Below, piece after piece: positions 26,237 to 35,045 of a stretch of DNA of 64,000 bases (positions within the stretch are counted from its first letter, which is position 1; each line of letters begins with the position of its first letter). The position numbers were made by a program, and so were the translations under genes. The DNA lies in contig NZ_CADFEN010000008.1 in NCBI RefSeq assembly GCF_902833145.1, positions 248,001 to 312,000 on the forward strand, written 5' to 3'. Under the pieces are notes generated by a model. That model was not told where the DNA came from. It did not search any database and was given only the letters and a program-made list of their open reading frames with translations. This DNA is from Burkholderia sp. BCC0506 (GTDB lineage Bacteria > Pseudomonadota > Gammaproteobacteria > Burkholderiales > Burkholderiaceae).

Positions 26237-27559
26237 ATGCAAACCGATTTCATGGAAGCGTCCGCGATCGAGCGCCGGACCATACGAAAAGTCGTCTGGC
26301 GACTCATTCCCTTTTTGATGGTCTGCTACCTGCTGGCTTTCATCGACCGGGGCAACGTCGGGATGGCGTCGCTGCAGATGAACCATGACCTCGGGATGTC
26401 GGCGCAGGTCTTCGGTTTCGGCAGCAGCCTGTTCTTCATCTCGTACTTCTTTTTCGAAGTGCCGAGCAATCTCGCACTGCAGAAATACGGCGCGCGGATC
26501 TGGATCGCGCGGATCATGATCACGTGGGGCATCGTGTCGGCGGCGACCGCGCTCGTGCACAACGCGACGACGTTCTACGTGCTGCGCTTCCTGCTGGGGG
26601 CGGCCGAGGCCGGCTTCTTCCCGGGCGTGCTGCTGTATTTGTCGTACTGGATTCCCGCGCAGTATCGAGCGCGGATCGTCGCGACGTTCATGGTCGCGAT
26701 TCCGGCCGCGAGCTTCATCGGCTCGCCGATCTCCGCGCTGCTGTTGCAGATGGACGGCGTCTGGGGCCTGCGTGGCTGGCACTGGCTGTTCATCCTCGAG
26801 GGCATTCCGACCGTGCTGCTCGGCGTCGCGTGCCTGTTCATGCTGCCGAACCAGCCGCAGAACGCGACGTGGCTCGCCGACGACGAGCGCGCATGGCTCT
26901 CGAGCGCGCTGGCTGCCGGCCACGAGACACGCAAGAAGGTGCCGTCGCTGCCGCTCACGCAGCTGTTTCGCAACCGCTACGTGCTGTGCCTCGCGCTCGT
27001 CGACACGTGTGCTTCCGCGGCAGGCAGCACGCTGTCCGTGTGGCAGCCGCAGCTGCTGAAGTCGTTCGGCTTGACCGTCATGGAAACCGGCCTGCTGAAT
27101 TCGGTGCCGTACGCCGTGGCTTCCGTCCTGATGGTTTACTGGGGCCGGCGCTCGGACCGCCTTGGCGAACGCCGCTGGCACACGGTCGTGCCGATGCTGC
27201 TGATCGGCGTGGGCCTGTTCGCGACGTCGCTGAGCGGATCGCTGCTGCCGACGGTCTGCATGCTGTGCGCGGTGCTGGTCGGCGCATATTCGTTCAAGGG
27301 CCCGTTCTGGGCGCTCGCGACCGACATGCTGTCCAACAGTACCGTGGCGGCCGGGCTCGCGACGGTCAATGCGATCGCGAACCTGCTCGGCGGCGGGCTG
27401 ATGGTGAACGTGTACGGGTGGGTGAAGGCGGCGACGGGCAGCTACGCACTTGCATTGATGCCGCTCGCGATCCTCACGCTTGCGAGCGTCGCGACGCTGC
27501 TGCTGCTCACGCGCGATCACACGGGCGGCAGGCTGGTCGCCAAGACGGAGACCCTCTGA
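26237..27559 (+). CDS. MFS transporter, anion:cation symporter (ACS) family, second copy
   Basis: 440 residues, 12 hydrophobic segments. It carries the same ACS signature as the gene at 20079 (AFIDRGNVGMASLQMNHDLGMSAQVFGFGSSLFFISYFFFEVPSNLALQK) but is clearly a diverged paralogue, not a recent duplicate. It lies 11 bases behind the MFS_3 gene with GGAGAC before the ATG, and two bases before the next gene. Confidence 0.92.
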   Translation: MQTDFMEASAIERRTIRKVVWRLIPFLMVCYLLAFIDRGNVGMASLQMNHDLGMSAQVFGFGSSLFFISYFFFEVPSNLALQKYGARIWIARIMITWGIVSAATALVHNATTFYVLRFLLGAAEAGFFPGVLLYLSYWIPAQYRARIVATFMVAIPAASFIGSPISALLLQMDGVWGLRGWHWLFILEGIPTVLLGVACLFMLPNQPQNATWLADDERAWLSSALAAGHETRKKVPSLPLTQLFRNRYVLCLALVDTCASAAGSTLSVWQPQLLKSFGLTVMETGLLNSVPYAVASVLMVYWGRRSDRLGERRWHTVVPMLLIGVGLFATSLSGSLLPTVCMLCAVLVGAYSFKGPFWALATDMLSNSTVAAGLATVNAIANLLGGGLMVNVYGWVKAATGSYALALMPLAILTLASVATLLLLTRDHTGGRLVAKTETL

Positions 27560-27561
27560 TC

Positions 27562-28494
27562 ATGGCGTACATGGCAAGGCGCGGGTTCCTGCGGATCGCC
27601 GGTGCGACGCTGGCTTCGGCTGCATTGCCGAGGCCGGTCGCTGCCGGCGAAACGTGGTCGAGCGGCATCGAGCGCCCGGTGTTCCGGCTACCCGAAGGAG
27701 CGGTCGACTGTCACATGCACATCTACGACGACCGGTTTCCGGTCGCGCCGGGCACGACGCTGCGACCGCCGAACGCGACCGTCGCGCAATACCGGAGCGT
27801 GCAGACGCGTATCGGCGTGAAGCGCAACGTGGTCGTGACGCCGTCGACGTACGGGACGGACAATCGCTGCACGCTGGCGGCGCTCGCGCAGTTCGGTGGC
27901 GACGCGCGCGGCGTGGCCGTCGTCGACGGCACCGTGAGCGACGACGAACTTCGGGCGCTCGATCGCGGCGGTATTCGTGCGATCCGGTTCAACCTGAGCT
28001 ACCCGGGCGCGACGACGCTCGACATGCTGGCGCCGCTCGCCGCGCGCATCGCGAACCTCGGATGGCATATCGAGCTGGTGGTTCAGGGCGCGCGGCTGCC
28101 GGAGCTGGAGCCACATCTTGCGGTGCTGCCTTGTCCGCTCGTCATCGACCATATCGCGCATGTGCCGCAGCCCGGCGGGCTGTCGTCGGCCGCGTTTCGT
28201 ACCGCGCAACGCCTCGTTGAAAAGGGCCGTACGTGGATCACGTTATCGGGGCCGTACGTCGACAGCAAGACGGGCGCGCCTGCCTACGACGACGTCGCAC
28301 CCGTCGCGAAGGCGCTGATCGACATGGCGCCGGAACGCATGCTGTGGGGCACCGACTGGCCGCACCCGACGCAGAAGACGGACAAGCCGGACGACGCAAG
28401 CATGCTGGACGTGATCGCCGGCTGGATCGGGCGTCAGGACTGGCAGCAGCGGATATTCGTCACCAACCCTGCGAAGCTGTACCGATTTGCATAG
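27562..28494 (+). CDS. Tat-exported amidohydrolase (galactarolactone isomerase / PDC lactonase-like)
   Basis: 310 residues. The N-terminus MAYMARRGFLRIAGATLASAALPRPVAAGE has a twin-arginine motif (RRGFLR), a hydrophobic stretch and an A-x-A site, so it is probably moved folded to the periplasm. HxH metal motif in AVDCHMHIYDDRFP (about 52-54), then CPLVIDHIAHVP, TLSGPY, and the final catalytic Asp in LWGTDWPHPT, the Amidohydrolase_2 arrangement of D-galactarolactone isomerase and 2-pyrone-4,6-dicarboxylate lactonase. Last gene of the long cluster. Confidence 0.85.
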   Translation: MAYMARRGFLRIAGATLASAALPRPVAAGETWSSGIERPVFRLPEGAVDCHMHIYDDRFPVAPGTTLRPPNATVAQYRSVQTRIGVKRNVVVTPSTYGTDNRCTLAALAQFGGDARGVAVVDGTVSDDELRALDRGGIRAIRFNLSYPGATTLDMLAPLAARIANLGWHIELVVQGARLPELEPHLAVLPCPLVIDHIAHVPQPGGLSSAAFRTAQRLVEKGRTWITLSGPYVDSKTGAPAYDDVAPVAKALIDMAPERMLWGTDWPHPTQKTDKPDDASMLDVIAGWIGRQDWQQRIFVTNPAKLYRFA

Positions 28495-28685
28495 CGCAGG
28501 GAAGGTATCGGAAAACCCGAAGCTGCCGACGAAACGATGTCGTCCCCAATCGGGGGATACGTTTGAAGGCGGATGGAGCCAGCGGCTGCTCGACGGCGGC
28601 TAGCGCCGACCGCGTCGCGCGCTATCCGGCCGGACGCGCGCGTCGACGGCGACGCAGGCATGTGCGCCCACAAGCGGCCCGCGGC

Positions 28686-29480
28686 TCAGAGAATCGACCG
28701 GTAGGTGCCGCCCTCGACGCGCACCGCGGCGCCATTGGATGCCGCGCCCAAAGGGCTGGCAAGCAGCGCCACCATCGCGGCAATCTCGTCGGCCTCGATC
28801 ATGCGGGCGATCAGCGAGCTTGGACGATACGTGTCGAAGAAGTGCGATTCGATTTCCGCGTCGGTCATATCCGGCCGAGGCGCGGTTTGCCGAAGATACG
28901 CGACGATGCCTTCGGATCGCGTGGCGGACGGCAGTACGCTGTTGACGGTCACGCCGGTTCCCTTCGTCAGTTCGGCCATGCCGCGCGAGACCGCGAGTTG
29001 GGCCGATTTGCTGACACCGTAGTGCACCATGTCCGGCGGCGTGAACGCACCGACTTCGCTGGACATGAAGATCACCCGCCCCCAGTTCTTCGCAAGCATG
29101 CGGGGAAAGTAATGCCGTGACAGCCTGACACCCGACATCACGTTGACGTCGATCATTCGCAACCAGTCGTCGTCGGTGATCTCCGCGAACGGCTTCGCTT
29201 CGTAGTAGCCGAGATTGTTCACGAGAATATCCGTGTCCGGCTGGGCATCGATCAGTGCCGCGACGCCTCGCTCGCCGCTCACGTCGGCGACGATGCCGCG
29301 TACGCTGCCGCGCGGCGCGGCAGCGCAGAGCTCGGCGACGGCTGCGTCGAGCTTGTCTCGTTGCCGCCCCGTGATCGTGACCGCGACGCCTTCCGATGCC
29401 AATGTTCGCGCGATCGCCATCCCGATGCCGGCGGTGGCGCCGGTGACGATCGCGGTTTTTCCTTCAAGTTGCAGATCCAC
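28686..29480 (-). CDS. Short-chain dehydrogenase/reductase (SDR)
   Basis: 264 residues if started at GTG 29480 (VDLQLEGKTAIVTGATAGIG). That GTG has AAAGGAG nine bases upstream, whereas the ATG 27 bases earlier has no ribosome site. Cofactor motif TGATAGIG (about 12-19), NNLG in place of NNAG, catalytic Ser, and YGVSK (Tyr/Lys). C-terminal VALLASPLGAASNGAAVRVEGGTYRSIL is the usual SDR ending. Same strand as the two DJ-1 genes and probably co-transcribed with them (61-base gap). Substrate unknown. Confidence 0.9.
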   Translation of the reverse strand: MDLQLEGKTAIVTGATAGIGMAIARTLASEGVAVTITGRQRDKLDAAVAELCAAAPRGSVRGIVADVSGERGVAALIDAQPDTDILVNNLGYYEAKPFAEITDDDWLRMIDVNVMSGVRLSRHYFPRMLAKNWGRVIFMSSEVGAFTPPDMVHYGVSKSAQLAVSRGMAELTKGTGVTVNSVLPSATRSEGIVAYLRQTAPRPDMTDAEIESHFFDTYRPSSLIARMIEADEIAAMVALLASPLGAASNGAAVRVEGGTYRSIL

Positions 29481-29541
29481 GGTTTGCTTCTCCTTTGCTT
29501 TACTCATCGAGGAGCCGGCACGGCCGGTCCGTTGCACGGCA

Positions 29542-30384
29542 TTACTTGAGCCGCTTCAGCATTTCGCCGGCGACGTCCAGCGCCGACGCCGGATTCTGTC
29601 CGGTGATCAATTCGCGGTCGGTCACCATGTGCGCGGTAAACGGCACCTCGTTGCTGCTATAAACGCCACCCGCGCGTTGCAATGCGGTCTGCGGATAGAA
29701 CTTCATCGCGCCGCCGCCGAGCAGCCCTTTGGCTTGCTCTTCTTCCGCGTTGCTGATCACCGTCATCCGGTAACCGGCGTAGATCCATTTCGTGTCGCCG
29801 TCGCCCGCGTTTCCCGCCGCGAGCTTTCGCGTGAAGCCCGGCGCATCGGGCAGGGTCGACAGCAGCGCAATCGGGCCGTGGCAAACGAGCGCCGTGGTCT
29901 TGCCGCGCGCGTGAAAGTCGGCCAGCAATCTGCCGACGGCGGCACTGGTCAACAGGTCCTGCATCGGCGCATGGCCGCCGGGCACATAGACGGCATCGAA
30001 GTGCGCGTAACCGATCTGCTCCACCCGCGACAGGCTGATCACCGGAGAGTGCGCGCGCGACGTGATTTGCAGCCGGTCGAGCAAGGCGCGGTAGTCGCGC
30101 ATCGCGTTTTCGTCGCCGTTGAAGTACATCTTGTCGGTCGACGTGACGTCCAGCGTCGGCGCCTTGCCCTCCGGCGTCGCGAAGGTCACCTGGTGGCCGG
30201 CATCGAGCAGCGCCTTCACGGGCTGCATCAGCTCGTTCAGGTAGAAGCCCGTCGCGAAGACCTTGCCGTCCTTCAGGTCGAGGTGGTCGGAATCCGACAA
30301 CACCACGAGCACGTTGGCAGCGTGGGCGCCGTATGCGGTAATGCCGAGGATTGCCGCAACGGCGAGCTTGCGCATCGAATACAT
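29542..30384 (-). CDS. Exported DJ-1/PfpI-family protein (type 1 glutamine amidotransferase-like)
   Basis: 280 residues from ATG 30384 (MYSMRKLAVAAILG), chosen because GGAG lies six bases before it. A signal peptide (LAVAAILGITAYGAHA, cleavage near residue 22) sends it to the periplasm. The DJ-1/PfpI nucleophile elbow TALVCHGP places the Cys at about 168, with the partner Glu/Asp in DHLDLKDG and the glycine-rich VYVPGGHAPM. Members include Hsp31-like chaperones and glyoxalase III. The second of two adjacent paralogues; the neighbouring copy is cytoplasmic. Confidence 0.88.
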   Translation of the reverse strand: MYSMRKLAVAAILGITAYGAHAANVLVVLSDSDHLDLKDGKVFATGFYLNELMQPVKALLDAGHQVTFATPEGKAPTLDVTSTDKMYFNGDENAMRDYRALLDRLQITSRAHSPVISLSRVEQIGYAHFDAVYVPGGHAPMQDLLTSAAVGRLLADFHARGKTTALVCHGPIALLSTLPDAPGFTRKLAAGNAGDGDTKWIYAGYRMTVISNAEEEQAKGLLGGGAMKFYPQTALQRAGGVYSSNEVPFTAHMVTDRELITGQNPASALDVAGEMLKRLK

Positions 30385-30405
30385 CGCTTTCTCCATCGGG
30401 AAGTT

Positions 30406-31119
30406 TCAGGCTTGTCGTGAACGGGTGAGCAGCAGATGACGCATCGCGGCGCCCACGCCGGAAGCCGACTGCGGGTTCTGGCCGGTCACGAGCCGTCCGT
30501 CGACGACGACCTTCGCGGTCCAGTTCGGCGCGGGATCGTGAAGTGCGCCACGCTGCGCCAACGTACTCGCGAGCAGGAAGGGGACGACGCGATCGAGCTG
30601 GACCGCCCGTTCTTCTTCGTCCGTGAATGCGCTCAGATTCTTGCCGGCGACGAGATAGGTACCGTCGCCGAGCTTCACGTCGACCAGTGCGGCCGGACCG
30701 TGACATACGGCACCGACCACGCCACCCGCTTCATGGATCGTGCGCGTCACCTTCTCCACGTCGGCGTTGCGGGGAAAATCCCACATTGCGCCATGACCGC
30801 CGGCAAAGAAGACCGCCGCATATTTCGACGCGTCGACGTCGCCGAGCCGCTGCGTGTGGCGCAGTGCGTCGCGGAATGCGGCATCGTTCCAATACCGGGC
30901 GTTGATTTCGTCGTCGAGATCGAGCCCGTCGACGGGCGGTTCGCCGCCCTGAATCGATGCGAATTCGACGGGAATGCCGGCCGCGTCGAGTTCGGCCAGC
31001 GGATGCGTCACTTCGCCGAGATAGAAACCGGTCGGCTCGCCGGTCGAGCCTTTCTTCGCGTGGCTCGTGAGTACGAATAGAACCGACAGATCCTGCCGGT
31101 CGCGATGGTCGCCATTCAT
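30406..31119 (-). CDS. DJ-1/PfpI-family protein (Hsp31/glyoxalase III-like)
   Basis: 237 residues, no signal peptide, AGGAG upstream of ATG 31119. The conserved parts are VLTSHAKKGSTGEPTGFYLGEVTHPLAEL, FAGGHGAMWDF, and GAVCHGPAALV with nucleophile Cys139; the early Glu in TGFYLGEV is the usual acidic partner. This pattern (T-G-x-x-x-x-E-x-x-x-P) fits the glyoxalase III / protein-deglycase branch. It is divergent from the LysR at 31241 and 21 bases before the exported paralogue, so the LysR likely controls the pair. Confidence 0.9.
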   Translation of the reverse strand: MNGDHRDRQDLSVLFVLTSHAKKGSTGEPTGFYLGEVTHPLAELDAAGIPVEFASIQGGEPPVDGLDLDDEINARYWNDAAFRDALRHTQRLGDVDASKYAAVFFAGGHGAMWDFPRNADVEKVTRTIHEAGGVVGAVCHGPAALVDVKLGDGTYLVAGKNLSAFTDEEERAVQLDRVVPFLLASTLAQRGALHDPAPNWTAKVVVDGRLVTGQNPQSASGVGAAMRHLLLTRSRQA

Positions 31120-31240
31120 GCTGTGCTCCTGGATTTCAATGGGTGACTCGACGATGCAGTCACGACGCACGCACTTTATTTGGCTCGTTCGCGGAGATAA
31201 ACTGGCGGAAAAGTAAAGCTTTTGTTCTTTGGGGGACAAG

Positions 31241-32149
31241 ATGGCGCGCAAATTCGACCATCTCGGTGACGTGGAAGCATTCGTGACGGTGGTCGAAAAA
31301 GGCTCGATGACTGCCGGCGCGGTGGCATTGGGCAGCACGCCTTCCGTGTTGAGCCGGGCCATCACACGCCTGGAAGCCCGGCTGGGCACGCAGTTGCTGC
31401 GTCGCTCCACGCGGCGCTTGAGCCTGACCGAGCACGGCCGGCTCTATCTGGAGCAATCGCGCGCGGCGTTCCTGCTGATCGATGACGCCGAGCGGGCCAT
31501 TCAGGGGCACGGCGGTACCTTGACCGGCCATGTCCGGCTGAGCGTACCCACGACGTACGGGCACTATCGTCTGCCGCCGCTGCTTCGGCGGTTCACGCGG
31601 GAGCACCCGCACGTTCGCGTGGAGTTGAACATCGCGAACCGGAACGTGGATCTCGTGGCCGAGGGTTTCGACCTGGCGATCCGTCTGGGCGAATTGCCGG
31701 ACAGCGGCCTGGTCGCGCGCAAGCTCGAGGATGCGGCACTGTGCCTGGTCGCGTCGCCCGAGTACGTCGCGCACGCCGGCACGCCCGGAAGCGTGGGCGA
31801 TCTGGAGCACCATCTTTGTTTGCCGTTCATGCTGCCCAGCAGCGGCCGTATCGCGCCCTGGGTATTCCGCGACGGCGATCGGGACATCGATTGGCTGCCG
31901 GCTTCGAACGTCGCGGTGTCCGACGATGTGCTCGGTGTCGTGTCGATGGCGCAGAGCGGCGCCGGGATTTGCCAGACCTACGACTTCATCGTTCAGGACC
32001 GGATCCGGGCCGGACATCTCGTCGAAGTGTTGCCCCATCTGCGCGGGCGCACACGGCCGTTTTCGGTCGTCTATGCGCCGCATCGCCGCCTGTCGGCCGC
32101 GTCCCGCAACTTGATCGACATGTTGGTCACGTCGGCATCCGAGGCTTGA
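31241..32149 (+). CDS. LysR-family transcriptional regulator
   Basis: 302 residues; ATG 31241 with GGGGGA just upstream (the frame is open further left only via a TTG). HTH in residues about 5-65 (FDHLGDVEAFVTVVEKGSMTAGAVALGSTPSVLSRAITRLEARLGTQLLRRSTRRLSLTEHG pattern), effector domain beginning HVRLSVPTTYGHYRLPPLLRRF. Divergent from the two DJ-1 genes, the probable targets. It is the last host-like gene before the foreign island starts about 60 bases beyond its stop. Confidence 0.92.
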   Translation: MARKFDHLGDVEAFVTVVEKGSMTAGAVALGSTPSVLSRAITRLEARLGTQLLRRSTRRLSLTEHGRLYLEQSRAAFLLIDDAERAIQGHGGTLTGHVRLSVPTTYGHYRLPPLLRRFTREHPHVRVELNIANRNVDLVAEGFDLAIRLGELPDSGLVARKLEDAALCLVASPEYVAHAGTPGSVGDLEHHLCLPFMLPSSGRIAPWVFRDGDRDIDWLPASNVAVSDDVLGVVSMAQSGAGICQTYDFIVQDRIRAGHLVEVLPHLRGRTRPFSVVYAPHRRLSAASRNLIDMLVTSASEA

Positions 32150-32210
32150 AGTGCCGGCGATGCCGACGCGAGATTCGGCGTGGCGTGACGGGTGCTGCAT
32201 CGGAAGCCTG

Positions 32211-32293
32211 TATTCGCATCTCATCGAAAGCGACACGAGCCGGTGTTGCTTTCGATTAGATGCGGATATGATTTTCGATTAGATCTGGATATG
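32211..32293. repeat. Left repeat cluster (three copies of the 22-bp repeat)
   Basis: Copy a (inverted, degenerate, 21 bases aligned) at 32211-32231, ending CTCATCGAAAGC. Copy b at 32249-32270, containing TTTCGATTAGATGCGGATA. Copy c at 32272-32293, containing TTTCGATTAGATCTGGATA. Copies b and c are one base apart in the same direction. Confidence 0.8.
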
Positions 32294-32394
32294 AGCCCGG
32301 AAACCCTTTGCTCACGGGGCTTTGCGAGGGATGGAATGCGCACGGAGCGCAACTGTGCAGCGATGGGTATGCTTGGCGCACGTTGAGAACGGAT

Positions 32395-32416
32395 TTTTTG
32401 ATTAGATGCAGATATG
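32395..32416 (+). repeat. Left repeat, fourth copy
   Basis: A 22-base copy containing TTTTGATTAGATGCAGATA, same direction as copies b and c, differing from the core at two positions. Confidence 0.75.
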
Positions 32417-32662
32417 GGACCAAAGAGTCCGGCCGAACCACCTTCGCAGGACGCGCACGAGGTATCCGCCATTCCGTTCGAGAGGATCGTTGAGAGGCGG
32501 ATTCCGAAGTTGCCAGATTGCGCGCGAGCAGCGCTGGTCTTCAGGCCGCCTCTTCTAGAGTCCTGGCGAACTAGGCGATGGACAAGATTGCGATGCAACG
32601 TGGGGCTCGTCCATGTCAGCTCATGAGCCCCTCGCCTCTCAAATGGTTGCGTATCGAAACCG

Positions 32663-33346
32663 TCACTTCGTGCTCAGATAGGCCTCTTCCATACGCCGAG
32701 CAGCGGCCGCCAACGGGTCGTCCATATCCTCCACGTCGTCCCATTGTGGTTGATTTGCCGGAGCCGGCTGTTTGTCCGAGGAGGGGAGGTAGATAGAGCG
32801 CTCGATCTCCGCGAATTCGCTGGCCCGAGATGCCCGTCCGTTCTGTTTCGCCTGCGTTCTTGTTACACCAACAACGCCGGCGTAGCTATTGCCCCGGCCT
32901 CTTTCGTACGAGTCGACTCGCTCTTGCTGCGTCGCCTTAATTTTTCCTGCAAACCGCGCGCGCCGTGGTTCGAGGTTGGCCTTTTCTTGCAGCGTTTCGT
33001 CACGGTTGGCGAGTTCCAATTTCTTCCAGCCGCCCGAGCCGAACCGACGTTTGTCCTCATCGAGCATCTCGATTTCGAAGACATTCTTATCTGGTCCTCG
33101 ACAAAGCAATGTCCAAGAATCCTGGACGGTTCGCTTGATTTCGACCTTTAACTGTCGCTTTACTGGCAGCTTCGCATGGTTTGAAGCAATTTCGATAAGC
33201 TCGGATGAAGTGTATTGAGCTCTCTCATACTTGATACGGCCCCTGATGCAAGGCACTTCCTTCCAGGGCAAGAAGGTGTCGAACACTTCCTCTGGCGTCC
33301 AGGACCTGGCTGCCTTTCCGCGCCGCAATCCTTGATAGTACCGGTG
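32663..33346 (-). pseudogene. 5'-truncated gene, probable C-terminal part of a Mu/TniA/TnsB-type transposase
   Basis: About 228 codons without a proper start: the frame is open to the right into the IS66 remnant, and the only start-like codon inside is a TTG at 33328. The best reading is HRYYQGLRRGKAARSWTPEE, then FLPWKEVPCIRGRIKYERAQYTSSELIEIA, resembling the Mu-transposase C-terminal beta-barrel (PF09299) of TnsB/TniA, including 'YTSSEL', followed by a charged Arg/Lys/Glu-rich tail as in TnsB. The DDE catalytic core is missing. No search was run, so family assignment is an inference; it could instead be an unrelated phage or island protein. Confidence 0.5.
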
Positions 33347-33536
33347 GATCGCCGGATCACTGCGTGCGGGTCAGCGCGCGGCCGCCATCATGAGCATGAT
33401 CCGCTCGGCACAACTGAACGGGCTCGGACCTCTCGCCTATCTGAAGGACGTGCTGACGCGCTTGCCGACCCACAAGGTCAACGACATCGACGCGCTGCTG
33501 CCGCATCGCAGGCAGCCACTCTCGGTCGCCGCGTAA
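33339..33536 (+). pseudogene. IS66-family transposase (TnpC) C-terminal remnant
   Basis: About 65 codons ending in TAA, preceded in frame by a TAG at 33336. The peptide YRWIAGSLRAGQRAAAIMSM, then IRSAQLNGLGPLAYLKDVLTRLP and IDALLPHR, is the characteristic end of IS66 TnpC (AGSLRAGxRAAAxMSLI...YLxDVLxRLP...LLPHRW). All upstream TnpC, TnpA and TnpB sequence is missing. The junction with the transposase-like gene on the other strand lies at about 33339-33346. Confidence 0.85.
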
Positions 33537-33545
33537 ACTCGCTCG

Positions 33546-33571
33546 TCAAGATGGGTTGGCTGGCCGCTTAC
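33546..33571. repeat. Right terminal inverted repeat of the IS66 remnant
   Basis: The sequence ends GGCCGCTTAC ten bases or so after the TnpC stop region; reversed, it starts GTAAGCGGCC, matching the GTAAGCG start typical of IS66-family ends. The left end is absent. Confidence 0.6.
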
Positions 33572-33679
33572 CAAACTACTTTGGGAAACGCAGAAATGCT
33601 GCTGAAGTGACTGCATTAACTTAAACCAACAGGCCTCAACGATTCCCGGTGCGGTTCACACCGACGCGCTATCGAAGCA

Positions 33680-34837
33680 TCACATCTTTTCGATGACGCC
33701 GAGTGATGTAATCTTCTGCGACTTAACCTGATAGACCGAAACCGCCGCGTACTTCTGATCGCCCTTGCTGTCGAATTCAATCCTCCCGGTAACGCCGGTG
33801 TAGTCAATCGAATGGAGCGCATCAATGACCTTCAACGGGTCGAGGGAACCAGCCTTCCGTATGGCTTCACCAACCACCATCACGCTGTCGTACGTGTACG
33901 GCCCGAAGTACTGCGGCGGCTGGTGGAAGCGCGCCTCGTACTTTTCAACGAACTCCTTGGAGCCCGGGAGCTGGTCAAGAGGCGCGCCGGTTTGAGTACA
34001 GTATTCCCCCTCCGCGGCGGAGCCCGCGACTCGAACCCAGTTCTCCGTGCAAATCCCGTCGCCGCCAACGAATCGCACGCGCGTCATACCGAGCGTCTTC
34101 ATCTGCTTCACGAAAGGCGATGCGATGGCATCAGTGCTGGCCAACACGATGGCGTCCGGTTGACTTGACTTTAGCGAGGTAAGGATTGCCCGGAAGTCTA
34201 CAGCTTTATCGTTCGTGAACTCCCGCGTCACCGCAATTCCGGACTCCCCGGCATCCTTCGCCACCTGGTCGCCCAAACCCTGACCATATGCGGTCCTGTC
34301 GTCCACCAATCCTATGCGCTTCGCCTTCAACTGGCGGCGGAGGAATTGAACCATTCCACGCGCTTGTGCGTTGTCGTCAGCGACGACACGGAAAGTGTTC
34401 TTTAGGCTTTGCGCCGTAAGCGCGGGATTTGATGCGCCGCTCGATATGAAGGGCATCCCGGCCTGGCTGTAAATGCGTGAGGCTGGAATCGCAACGCCCG
34501 AGTTGATGTGGCCCACGACGGCGACGACGTGGTCATCAACCAATCGTTGGGCGACAATCGTGCCAACTCGTGGGTCCGCCCCGTCGTCTGCAGCAACGAG
34601 TTCGAAGCGGACGCGCTTGCCGTTCAACATGATGTTCTTTGCGTTAAGCGCGTCAATCGCCAGTTCCCCGCTGTTCTGCACGTCTTTGCCCAAACTCGCC
34701 AGCTGACCGGTCGTTGGTCCTGCAACAGCAATCTTCGCTACCAAGTCATCGGCGTTTGAATCGGTTGATGAAAATGCCAGTACGGCGGCGATACAAGCAG
34801 CCGCAAGCGGAGTTTGAATCTGAGTGTAGTGAGACAT
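33680..34837 (-). CDS. Branched-chain/amide-type ABC transporter binding protein (LivK-like)
   Basis: 385 residues from ATG 34837 (MSHYTQIQTPLAAACIAAVLAF), with GGGAG nine bases upstream. A signal peptide ends near SNADD (residue 29). The Peripla_BP_6 family pattern is clear: KIAVAGPTTGQLASLGKDVQNSGELAIDALNA, VAVVGHINSGVAIPAS, FISSGASNPALT, NTFRVVADDNAQARGMVQFL and FGPYTYDSVMVVGEAI. No permease or ATPase genes are next to it, so it must use host-encoded Liv components or be an orphan. First of module A of the island from the left, same strand as its neighbours. Confidence 0.92.
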   Translation of the reverse strand: MSHYTQIQTPLAAACIAAVLAFSSTDSNADDLVAKIAVAGPTTGQLASLGKDVQNSGELAIDALNAKNIMLNGKRVRFELVAADDGADPRVGTIVAQRLVDDHVVAVVGHINSGVAIPASRIYSQAGMPFISSGASNPALTAQSLKNTFRVVADDNAQARGMVQFLRRQLKAKRIGLVDDRTAYGQGLGDQVAKDAGESGIAVTREFTNDKAVDFRAILTSLKSSQPDAIVLASTDAIASPFVKQMKTLGMTRVRFVGGDGICTENWVRVAGSAAEGEYCTQTGAPLDQLPGSKEFVEKYEARFHQPPQYFGPYTYDSVMVVGEAIRKAGSLDPLKVIDALHSIDYTGVTGRIEFDSKGDQKYAAVSVYQVKSQKITSLGVIEKM

Positions 34838-35045
34838 GCTGTTTCTCCCAAAAGGTGACTTCATTCGCTCAGTGAATGCCACGTTCTGACATCGTTTGAT
34901 ATCCTAATTTAATACGTCGTGAATGCCGTCGACTTGAGTGTGCCGGCGAGTCACGAAAAAAAGTGGGTATTACGTAAAAAGCATCATAGTTGAGTCAAAA
35001 AACAAATTCTCGCAAATGAGAAAAATTTATTGCGAACCCGACTGC

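Larger units (their letters stand above)
32150..32662. other. Left edge of the island: non-coding, repeat-bearing
   Basis: 513 bases without a supported gene. The first ~60 bases are host-like sequence after the LysR stop. Then come one inverted and three direct copies of the 22-bp repeat, spaced by 17, 1 and about 101 bases. Beyond the last copy there is nothing recognised up to the truncated transposase-like gene. Confidence 0.6.

Noticed and set aside
34938-35045. Extra small gene between the binding protein and the DadA-like gene
   Set aside because: The open frames there overlap the DadA-like gene and have no ribosome site or natural composition.
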